This document shows, piece by piece, positions 1-5,929 of a DNA stretch of 7,478 nt. The translations under genes were made by a program, and so were the position numbers. The stretch lies in NCBI GenBank assembly GCA_037446165.1, contig JBBIJC010000109.1:1-7478 (forward strand), read 5' to 3'. The stretch comes from Parasulfuritortus sp037446165 (lineage in GTDB: Bacteria; Pseudomonadota; Gammaproteobacteria; Burkholderiales; Thiobacillaceae). The notes beneath the pieces were generated by a model. That model was given only the letters and a program-made list of their open reading frames with translations. It was not told the origin of the DNA and made no database searches. Within the stretch, counting starts at the first letter, position 1. Every line of letters starts with the position of its first letter.

Positions 1-12
1 TAAGTATGAATT

Positions 13-40
13 TAGCCGTTATAGTCCAAACGTACGGCTA
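13..40. repeat. Inverted repeat upstream of the chemoreceptor gene
   Basis: TAGCCGT at 13-19 is the exact reverse complement of ACGGCTA at 34-40, giving 7-base arms around a 14-base centre. No T-run follows the right arm, so it does not look like an intrinsic terminator. It could be an operator for a dimeric regulator or a weak hairpin in the leader of the chemoreceptor mRNA. The repeat is seen directly; any function is inferred. Confidence 0.55.
15..22 (+). promoter_or_regulatory. Possible sigma-28 (FliA) -10 element
   Basis: GCCGTTAT matches the enterobacterial FliA -10 consensus GCCGATAA at six of eight positions. It lies 47 bases before the chemoreceptor start, and chemoreceptor genes are classic sigma-28 targets. 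The matching -35 (TAAA, about 15 bases further up) would fall just outside the window, so the call cannot be completed. The box overlaps the left arm of the inverted repeat at 13-40, so the match could be incidental. Confidence 0.25.
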
Positions 41-69
41 TTAGAACCACCTTAAATCCGGAGTCCGCC

Positions 70-1677
70 TTGTTTACCAGAGACGCAAGTTCCATCCAGG
101 TCAAGGTCGCCATTGCCATTTCCCTCGCCTTCCTCGCCATCCTGGCCGTCTCCACCCTGTTCACCTATCGGATGGAGCGCGCGCTGGACACTGGCGTCGC
201 GACCGACAAGGCCAAGGTGATCGGCAACTCCTATTTCGACGGCATCAATACCATGATGCTGACCGGCACTCTGGATCAACGGGAATCCTTGCGCAACAAG
301 CTCATGGCGGAACCAGGGATGCTCGAGCTGCGCATCGTGCAGATACCAGGCAAGATTACTGCAACCCCCACTGCGGACGCTATCGCCAAGGATAGCCTGG
401 ATGTCCGTGCCTTGAAGGGCGAAACCGTATCCGAGGTACATGAAGTCAACGGCAAACACACCGTCACCTATATCACTCCGATCAAGGCCAGCAGCAATTA
501 CCGGGGCACCAACTGCCTCAACTGCCACCAGGTTACCGAAGGTTCCGTGGTCGGCGCGGTACGCACCAGCTATGCCCTGACCGATCTGGATAACCAGCTG
601 GCCAGACACCTGCTGACCAATACCCTGATCAACGTCGCCCTGTTCGTGGCCGGCCTGTCCTTTGTCTTTTTCACCATGCGCCAGATCGTCATCAAGCCGC
701 TGCTGCGAATCCGGGCAACCATGCACCAGATCGAGCAGGATGCCGACCTGTCCCGGCAGGTCCCGGTAAATGGCCAATGCGAGGTAGGCATGCTGGCATC
801 CTCCATCAATAGCATGCTGGCAAAATTCCACAGCAGCCTGAGCCAGGTCACCCATACCGCCGGAAAAGTCTCCAATGCCGCGGATCACATTGCCAGCGTG
901 TCCGAGGACACCGCCAACGCCGCGGCCCGGCAACGGACCGAAACCGATCAGACCGCCCAATTCATCGGCGACCTGCGCGGCATTGCCAACGAAGTCGGCA
1001 AGAGCGCCCAGGACGCCGCCAGCGCCTCGGTGGAAACCGAGCAACAGGCCAAGCAAGGCACCGCCATGACCCGCGATGCAATCCGCGGCATCATGGGTCT
1101 GGTCCAGGAAATCGAGTCCACCGCAAAAATCATCGAGCAGCTCGACAGCCGCAGCCAGAACGTCAGCAACGTGCTGGACGTGATCCGCGATATTGCCGAA
1201 CAGACCAACTTGCTGGCCCTGAACGCCGCCATCGAAGCCGCCCGAGCCGGAGAAGCCGGTCGCGGTTTTGCCGTGGTCGCTGACGAAGTGCGCAAACTGG
1301 CAACCCGCTCACACGAATCCACCCGCAGCATCGAGGCAATCGTCAGCCAGTTGCAGAACGAGGCGCGCCAGGCGGTTGGCACCATGGGCCATGCCCGAAG
1401 CAGCGCAGAGCAGAACAGTCAGCAACTGGAAAGCGCCGTGGCCAGCCTGGACCAGATCGTCACCAAGGTCACCGAGATACGCGAGATCAACGCACGGATG
1501 GCGCACTCGGTCGAGGAACAACAAAGCCTCACCGCCAGCTCTACCGAGAAGGTGCTCAACATCAGCCAGATTGCCGATCACACTGCCAGCGAAGCCATGC
1601 AGACCCGCGGCGAGAGCGAGGAACTGGTCAGGTTGGCCCGTGAACTGAACAGTCTGGTCGCTCAGTTCAAGCTCTGA
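70..1677 (+). CDS. Methyl-accepting chemotaxis protein with periplasmic c-type heme motif
   Basis: This 535-residue chemoreceptor signals to the CheA/CheW kinase complex. The order is transmembrane helix 1 (about 13-33), a periplasmic sensor of about 150 residues, transmembrane helix 2 (about 184-203), a HAMP linker (about 204-258) and a long coiled-coil signalling domain. The signalling hairpin tip is unmistakable around 375-411, with EQTNLLALNAAIEAARAGE followed by GRGFAVVADEVRKLA. The sensor contains C149-L-N-C152-H153, the CXXCH motif for covalent heme c. DcrA of Desulfovibrio and the Geobacter sensors GSU0582 and GSU0935 are known heme-c chemoreceptors, so redox, oxygen or a small gas ligand is a plausible input. 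H124, H130 and several Met residues could be the second axial ligand. The start is TTG, supported by GGAG at 60-63 with a 6-base spacer; no in-frame ATG lies upstream in the window. The C-terminus lacks the NWETF-type CheR-docking pentapeptide. Confidence 0.95.
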   Translation: MFTRDASSIQVKVAIAISLAFLAILAVSTLFTYRMERALDTGVATDKAKVIGNSYFDGINTMMLTGTLDQRESLRNKLMAEPGMLELRIVQIPGKITATPTADAIAKDSLDVRALKGETVSEVHEVNGKHTVTYITPIKASSNYRGTNCLNCHQVTEGSVVGAVRTSYALTDLDNQLARHLLTNTLINVALFVAGLSFVFFTMRQIVIKPLLRIRATMHQIEQDADLSRQVPVNGQCEVGMLASSINSMLAKFHSSLSQVTHTAGKVSNAADHIASVSEDTANAAARQRTETDQTAQFIGDLRGIANEVGKSAQDAASASVETEQQAKQGTAMTRDAIRGIMGLVQEIESTAKIIEQLDSRSQNVSNVLDVIRDIAEQTNLLALNAAIEAARAGEAGRGFAVVADEVRKLATRSHESTRSIEAIVSQLQNEARQAVGTMGHARSSAEQNSQQLESAVASLDQIVTKVTEIREINARMAHSVEEQQSLTASSTEKVLNISQIADHTASEAMQTRGESEELVRLARELNSLVAQFKL

Positions 1678-2047
1678 CCGTTTCCACCAGCTCCAACGCG
1701 TTGCCGTCCGGATCGCGGACAAACAACGCACGCCGGCCGGAACGGCTCAGCGTATAGGCCACGCCGGCGCCATCCAGCGCAGACTTGAGTCCCGCCCAAT
1801 CGGCCACGGCCAGGGCGGTGTGCCGATCCCGGCCACCATGCTCGGGACGGCCGGTCACCGGATCGGGGTTGGCCAGGCAGAGCAGATGGATCTGCCCGCC
1901 GCCCAGGTCATACCAGACGCCCGGAAAGCCCAGGTCGGGTCGGGCAGGGTAAGGCTCCAAGCCGAGCACGCCCTCGTAAAAGGCGCGTGACCGGTCGACA
2001 TCGGCAATCAACAGCGAAGCGTGCAGCAGGCCAGTGATGTCAGCCAT
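1667..2047 (-). CDS. VOC (glyoxalase/bleomycin-resistance fold) family protein
   Basis: This 126-residue protein has the vicinal-oxygen-chelate pattern of two beta-alpha-beta-beta-beta modules. Module one begins LLHASLLIADVDRSRAFYE and continues to G-G-Q-I-H-L-L. Module two begins R-H-T-A-L-A-V and ends FVRDPDGNALELVE. H9, H54, H76 and E119 sit where this superfamily places its metal ligands. VOC proteins include glyoxalase I, ring-cleaving dioxygenases and antibiotic-binding proteins; the substrate cannot be read here. The ATG overlaps the stop of the upstream transporter by 8 bases (ATGGCTGA), so translational coupling is likely. At its other end, the last 11 bases overlap the 3' end of the convergent chemoreceptor gene. 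The family call is firm; the activity is unknown. Confidence 0.92.
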   Translation of the reverse strand: MADITGLLHASLLIADVDRSRAFYEGVLGLEPYPARPDLGFPGVWYDLGGGQIHLLCLANPDPVTGRPEHGGRDRHTALAVADWAGLKSALDGAGVAYTLSRSGRRALFVRDPDGNALELVETVRA

Positions 2048-2927
2048 CCGTTTTTCCTTCCATCTTCCCTGAAATCAGGCTGGCCACCACGATCAGCGCG
2101 CCACCCAGCCACTCCCGTCCGCTCATTTCCTCGCCGGCCCAGTACCAGCTGAAAAATGCGGCCGCGACCAGTTCGGTCAACAGAATGACGATGGCCCGGT
2201 TGGCCGGGGTATGCGACAGCCCGTACTGGACCGAGAACGTCGCCAGTACCAACAGCGCTGCGGTCATCAGCACCAGCCCCCAGTTCATGGCGTTCATGCC
2301 GGTCAGCTGGGCCGGCAGGTTGTGGTCCGATATCGAGGGCAATAACGCGATCAGGATCACCCCGCTGAAGATCCAGATGCTGCGCCGCAGCGTGGTGACA
2401 TGCTTGATCCGGCGCGCCAGCACATTGGACAAGGCAAAGGTGAAGCCCGCCGACAGCCCCAGCCACTCTGCCGCACAGGTGGGAAACGGCAGCCCGCCGT
2501 TCGGATCATAGAGCATGACCAGGGCACCGAGCAGGGACATGACGATCACCAGCCAGCCCCAGGCCCCGGCCTTTTCGCCCAGGATCAGGCGGGCGAACAG
2601 CACAGTCCAGAGCGGCGCCAGATAGAACAGCAGCATGACCCGCATGATCTCGCCCTGGATCACCGCCAGGACATAGGCCAGATTGGTCCAGCCGGTGGAC
2701 AGTGCGACTGCCGTCAGCAGCCAGCGGTCGCCGGTCGGCCAGGGCCGCCGGGGCGGGTTGACCACCAGCATGCCGAGCAGGCCGATCAGATAGGTCAGCA
2801 ATGAAGACTGGCTGCCCGACAAGCCGGCCTGTTCCAGCAAGCGGTAGGGATACCAGAGAATGCCCCAGGTACAGGCCGCCACCATCAAGGCCAGAGGCGC
2901 CAGCAAGCGGCGTGAGGAAGTGAACAT
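2040..2927 (-). CDS. EamA/DMT-superfamily inner-membrane transporter
   Basis: This 295-residue, very hydrophobic protein probably has ten membrane helices in two repeated EamA units, about residues 12-140 and 153-286. Each unit ends in the typical helix-loop pattern: FYLAPLWTVLFARLILGEK at 101-119, and a related stretch around 247-285 that carries a GEE pair before the last helix. The family exports or exchanges small metabolites such as amino acids, purines and sugars; the substrate is not predictable from sequence. It is the first gene of a two-gene unit with the VOC protein and is divergent from dapC. The ribosome site is weak: the nearest purine run (AAAGG, minus strand, 2946-2942) is 14 bases away. 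The next Met, at residue 15, has no better site and would cut into helix 1, so I keep the longer start. Confidence 0.92.
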   Translation of the reverse strand: MFTSSRRLLAPLALMVAACTWGILWYPYRLLEQAGLSGSQSSLLTYLIGLLGMLVVNPPRRPWPTGDRWLLTAVALSTGWTNLAYVLAVIQGEIMRVMLLFYLAPLWTVLFARLILGEKAGAWGWLVIVMSLLGALVMLYDPNGGLPFPTCAAEWLGLSAGFTFALSNVLARRIKHVTTLRRSIWIFSGVILIALLPSISDHNLPAQLTGMNAMNWGLVLMTAALLVLATFSVQYGLSHTPANRAIVILLTELVAAAFFSWYWAGEEMSGREWLGGALIVVASLISGKMEGKTDG

Positions 2928-2930
2928 ACG

Positions 2931-2936
2931 TATAAT
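2931..2936 (+). promoter_or_regulatory. Candidate -10 box of the dapC-dapD operon
   Basis: A perfect TATAAT lies 30 bases before the dapC start, in the 39-base gap between divergent genes. It would place transcription start near 2943, with a leader of about 24 bases holding the AGGA ribosome site at 2954-2957. No good TTGACA-like -35 is seen at the usual distance, and there is no extended TGn before the hexamer, so an activator or a weak promoter is possible. The -35 region would lie inside the transporter coding sequence. Confidence 0.45.
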
Positions 2937-2966
2937 TACGGCCTTTGAGTCTCAGGAAACGCTGAA

Positions 2967-4160
2967 GTGAATCCCCGTCTGAACCAGTTGCAGCCCTACC
3001 CGTTCCAGAAGCTTCGGGAATTGTTCGCTGGCGTGACCCCCAATCCGGAATTGGCGCCGGTCAACCTGTCCATCGGCGAGCCGAAACACCCGACGCCGGC
3101 CTTCATCTGTGAGGCGCTGACCGCCAACCTGTCCGGGCTGGCGAATTATCCCATAACCCAGGGCAGCGACGCCCTGCGCGGCACCATCGGAGCATGGTGT
3201 GACAGACGTTACGGGGTCAGTCTGGACCCGGCCACCCAGATCCTGCCAGTGAACGGCAGCCGCGAGGCCCTGTTCGCCTTTGCCCAGGCGGTCATCGATC
3301 CGAGCAAACACGTGAAGCGTGTGCTGTCGCCCAACCCGTTCTACCAGATCTACGAAGGCGCCGCCCTGCTGGCCGGCGCCAAGCCCTATTTTCTCAACAC
3401 CCTGTCCGCCAACGGTTACCGCTGCGATTTTTCCACCGTCCCCGAGGACCTGTGGGAAACCGTGCAACTGGCCTATGTCTGTTCGCCCGGCAACCCGACC
3501 GGCAAGGTCATGGACCTGGACGAATGGCGCACGCTGTTCGCGTTGGCCGACCAGCATGGTTTCGTGATCGCCTCCGACGAGTGCTATTCGGAGATTTACT
3601 TTGAGGAAGGCCAGGCGCCACTCGGCGCCCTGACCGCGGCCAAACAGCTGGGCCGCGACTACGCCAGACTGGTCGTGTTCAACAGCCTGTCCAAGCGGTC
3701 CAACGTCCCTGGCCTGCGCTCCGGCTTCGTCGCCGGCGATGCCGAGGCGATCAGGCAGTTCCTGCTCTACCGCACCTACCACGGCAGCGCCATGAACCCG
3801 GTCATCCAGGCCGCCTCGGTTGCCGCCTGGCAGGACGAGGACCACGTAATCGAGAACCGCCGCCAGTACCGGGAAAAATTCGCCGCCGTCATGCCGATGC
3901 TGAACGGCGCGCTCGAATTCGACGCCCCCGATGCGGCCTTCTATCTCTGGGCCAAAGTACCCGGCGGCGACGATGCCGCATTCACCCGCGAGTTGTTCAG
4001 GGAAAAGCACGTCACCGTCCTGCCCGGCAGCTTCCTGGCGCGCGAGGCTGGCGGCGTCAACCCGGGCCGGGGCTTTGTTCGCATCGCGCTGGTGGACGGG
4101 CTGGAGCCGTGCATCGAGGCCGCGCAACGAATTGTCGACTTTTGCAAATCATTAACTTGA
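2967..4160 (+). CDS. dapC: Succinyldiaminopimelate aminotransferase
   Basis: This 397-residue class I/II PLP aminotransferase is predicted to interconvert N-succinyl-2-amino-6-ketopimelate and N-succinyl-LL-diaminopimelate, using glutamate as amino donor, in the cytoplasmic diaminopimelate/lysine pathway. The N-terminus (MNPRLNQLQPYPFQKLRELF) and the early V-N-L-S-I-G-E-P-K-H-P motif are typical of proteobacterial DapC. Fold-type I landmarks are N176-P-T-G-K180, the cofactor aspartate D204 with Y207 (SDECYSEIYF), the Schiff-base lysine K243 in NSLSKRSNVPGLRSG, and the substrate-carboxylate arginine R372 in GFVRIAL. The start is GTG with AGGA 9 bases before it. dapD follows after 26 bases with no terminator visible, which supports the DapC role over a generic aspartate aminotransferase. 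Its length is normal and no key residue is missing. Confidence 0.95.
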   Translation: MNPRLNQLQPYPFQKLRELFAGVTPNPELAPVNLSIGEPKHPTPAFICEALTANLSGLANYPITQGSDALRGTIGAWCDRRYGVSLDPATQILPVNGSREALFAFAQAVIDPSKHVKRVLSPNPFYQIYEGAALLAGAKPYFLNTLSANGYRCDFSTVPEDLWETVQLAYVCSPGNPTGKVMDLDEWRTLFALADQHGFVIASDECYSEIYFEEGQAPLGALTAAKQLGRDYARLVVFNSLSKRSNVPGLRSGFVAGDAEAIRQFLLYRTYHGSAMNPVIQAASVAAWQDEDHVIENRRQYREKFAAVMPMLNGALEFDAPDAAFYLWAKVPGGDDAAFTRELFREKHVTVLPGSFLAREAGGVNPGRGFVRIALVDGLEPCIEAAQRIVDFCKSLT

Positions 4161-4174
4161 ATTGAACCTCCGAA

Positions 4175-4180
4175 AAGGAA
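4175..4180 (+). promoter_or_regulatory. Strong ribosome binding site of dapD
   Basis: AAGGAA sits 6 bases before the dapD ATG. It is one of the strongest ribosome sites in the window and indicates that dapD is translated independently of dapC. That fits high expression of this essential step. Confidence 0.8.
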
Positions 4181-4186
4181 ACCACC

Positions 4187-5011
4187 ATGCAAGCACTGCA
4201 AGCCATCATTGAAGAAGCCTTCGAGCGCCGCGCCGACATCACCCCGCGTACCGCCGAACCCAAGGTCAAGGACGCCGTCATGTCGGTGATCGACATGCTG
4301 GACAAGGGCCAGCTGCGCGTCGCCGAGCGCACTGAGGGCCAGAACTGGGTCACCCACCAGTGGATCAAGAAGGCCGTGTTGCTGTCCTTCCGCCTGGAAG
4401 ACAACGCCTTCATCAAGGGCGGCTTCACCAACTACTACGACAAGGTGCCGACCAAGTTCGCCGACTACAACAGCCGCGACTTCCGCGAAGGCGGCTTTCG
4501 CGTCGTGCCGCCGGCCGCCGCGCGCAAGGGCTCGTTCATCGCCAAGAACGTCGTGCTGATGCCCTCCTACGTCAACATCGGCGCCTACGTCGATGCAGGC
4601 ACCATGGTCGACACCTGGGCCACCGTCGGCTCCTGCGCCCAGATCGGCAAGAACGTCCACCTGTCCGGCGGCGTCGGCATCGGCGGTGTGCTGGAACCGG
4701 TCCAGGCCGGCCCCACCATCATCGGCGACAACTGCTTCATCGGAGCCCGCTCGGAAGTGGTCGAAGGCGTCATCGTCGAAGACAACTCGGTCATCTCCAT
4801 GGGCGTCTACATCGGCCAGTCAACCAAGATCTACGACCGGGAGACCGGCGAAGTCACCTACGGCCGCGTCCCGGCCGGTTCGGTCGTGGTTTCCGGCAAC
4901 CTGCCCTCGAAGGACGGCAAGTACAGTCTGTACTGTGCTGTCATCGTGAAGAAGGTCGACGAGAAGACGCTGAGCAAGGTCGGCATCAACGAACTGCTGC
5001 GCGGCATCTGA
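4187..5011 (+). CDS. dapD: Tetrahydrodipicolinate N-succinyltransferase
   Basis: DapD transfers succinyl from succinyl-CoA to (S)-2,3,4,5-tetrahydrodipicolinate, the committed step of the succinylase branch to meso-diaminopimelate and lysine. The 274 residues equal the length of the E. coli enzyme. An N-terminal helical domain (about 1-105, with WVTHQWIKKAVLLSFR) precedes a left-handed beta-helix of hexapeptide repeats (about 110-220: VLMPSYVNIGAYVDAGTMVD, TWATVGSCAQIGKNVHLSGG, CFIGARSEVVEGVIVED). The C-terminal cap (YGRVPAGSVVVSGNLPSKDG, then YSLYCAVIVKKVD) contributes to the CoA site in the family. The enzyme is a trimer. The gene is the second of an apparent dapC-dapD-HDOD unit, starting at ATG after a strong ribosome site. 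No anomaly is seen. A long frame overlapping it on the same strand (the 5' extension of the HDOD frame) is a compositional shadow. Confidence 0.98.
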   Translation: MQALQAIIEEAFERRADITPRTAEPKVKDAVMSVIDMLDKGQLRVAERTEGQNWVTHQWIKKAVLLSFRLEDNAFIKGGFTNYYDKVPTKFADYNSRDFREGGFRVVPPAAARKGSFIAKNVVLMPSYVNIGAYVDAGTMVDTWATVGSCAQIGKNVHLSGGVGIGGVLEPVQAGPTIIGDNCFIGARSEVVEGVIVEDNSVISMGVYIGQSTKIYDRETGEVTYGRVPAGSVVVSGNLPSKDGKYSLYCAVIVKKVDEKTLSKVGINELLRGI

Positions 5012-5025
5012 TCCAGCCCGCCGAC

Positions 5026-5865
5026 ATGACCGAACTGTCCGCGGCCGAAGCGCAGAAACTCCTCGCCGGCATCGTCATACCGCCACGGCCGAGTGTGGTG
5101 ACCGCCATCATGGAAGAACGCAACCGGCCGGAGCCCGATCTGCGTCGGGTGGCCCAGCTCATCGCCAACGATGTCGGCCTCTCCGCTGCGGTGCTGAAGA
5201 CCATCAACTCGCCGCTTTATGGCCTGCGCCAGCAGGTCGGATCGATCGAGCAGGCGGTCATGATGCTGGGCCTGAAAAACATCAGTTCGCTGGTGATGGG
5301 CATGGCCTTGCGCAACAGCGTGCCATGCCAGGGACTCGATCGCTTCTGGGACGGCGCGACCCGCACCGCGCTCGCGTCCTCCTATATCGCCCAGACCCTG
5401 GGCTGCACCAGCCGCGAGGACGCCCATCTGTTCGGCCTGTTTCACGATTGCGGCATCCCCCTGCTCATCCAGCGCTTCCCGAATTACAAGGAAACGCTCG
5501 GCCTGGCGAACCGCGCCACCGATGGCGCTTTCACCGAGATCGAGGATGAACGGCATCAGACCAACCACACGGTCGTGGGCGGCCTGCTGGCAAGCAACTG
5601 GAAACTGCCGGAGCACATCCACCAAGGCATCCTGCACCACCACGACCCGGACGTGTTCGACTCGGGCCTGTCGTCCCAGATCCTGAACCTGATCGCCACG
5701 ATGCGCCTTGCCGAATACATCGAGAACAGTTACTCGCGCCTGGCCACGGACGCACAATGGGAAAAAACCGGGGCACAGGTCATGGCCCATCTCATGATCG
5801 ACGAAGAAGCGCTGCAGGAGATTGCCAAGGACACGCTGGAGATGCTGGAGCGTAGTGAACAGTAG
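5026..5865 (+). CDS. HDOD-domain signalling protein
   Basis: This 279-residue protein is almost entirely one HDOD domain (about 13-215), a relative of HD phosphohydrolases often found in bacterial signalling proteins. It opens with IPPRPSVVTAIMEE and contains LIANDVGLSAAVLKTINSPL (45-64), the conserved SIEQAVMMLGLKNISSLV segment (73-90), and LFGLFHDCGIPLL with the H140-D141 pair. H181 and H204-H206 (ILHHHD) are further potential metal ligands. HDOD proteins are generally thought to act by binding rather than catalysis, and no output domain is fused here. The frame stays open far upstream through dapD, but the domain begins just after the ATG at 5026, so I start there. No Shine-Dalgarno is visible. 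The start lies 14 bases after the dapD stop, so expression probably depends on coupling to dapD. Partner and ligand are unknown. Confidence 0.92.
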   Translation: MTELSAAEAQKLLAGIVIPPRPSVVTAIMEERNRPEPDLRRVAQLIANDVGLSAAVLKTINSPLYGLRQQVGSIEQAVMMLGLKNISSLVMGMALRNSVPCQGLDRFWDGATRTALASSYIAQTLGCTSREDAHLFGLFHDCGIPLLIQRFPNYKETLGLANRATDGAFTEIEDERHQTNHTVVGGLLASNWKLPEHIHQGILHHHDPDVFDSGLSSQILNLIATMRLAEYIENSYSRLATDAQWEKTGAQVMAHLMIDEEALQEIAKDTLEMLERSEQ

Positions 5866-5867
5866 GG

Positions 5868-5915
5868 ATCGTCTCGGCCCGGTCAACCAGTAATCGTCTC
5901 CCTGAGCAACCAGTC
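5868..5915 (+). repeat. Imperfect tandem direct repeat before the PrsW-type gene
   Basis: Two adjacent units of 25 and 23 bases share both ends and differ in the middle. ATCGTCTC occurs at 5868-5875 and 5893-5900, and CAACCAGT at 5884-5891 and 5907-5914. The array fills most of the 64-base gap between the HDOD and PrsW-type genes and stops just before the ribosome site. It could be a two-site operator, a leader element or a small duplication. No terminator hairpin is apparent in this gap. Confidence 0.7.
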
Positions 5916-5929
5916 TTGAAAGGGAAGGA

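Noticed and set aside
52..1056. 334-codon open frame on the minus strand opposite the chemoreceptor
   Set aside because: It lies opposite a confidently identified gene, is glycine-rich low-complexity sequence without a recognisable domain, and is explained by GC-rich third positions.
2952..2965. Small TCAG/CTGA hairpin around the dapC ribosome site
   Set aside because: Only four base pairs with a six-base loop; too weak to claim as a regulatory structure.
2952..4127. 391-codon open frame on the minus strand opposite dapC
   Set aside because: It is almost exactly antisense to dapC, shows no family motif, and its composition (Gly, Gln, Asp, Val, Arg) is the usual mirror of a GC-rich gene.
4161..4186. 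Possible terminator or riboswitch between dapC and dapD (a lysine switch was considered)
   Set aside because: The gap is only 26 bases, has no hairpin, and is far too short for a lysine riboswitch. The dapC leader is equally short.
4360..5025. 222-codon in-frame extension upstream of the HDOD gene, overlapping dapD
   Set aside because: The extension reads as Arg/His/Gln-rich sequence in the +2 frame of dapD. The HDOD domain begins right after the ATG at 5026, so no fusion is needed.
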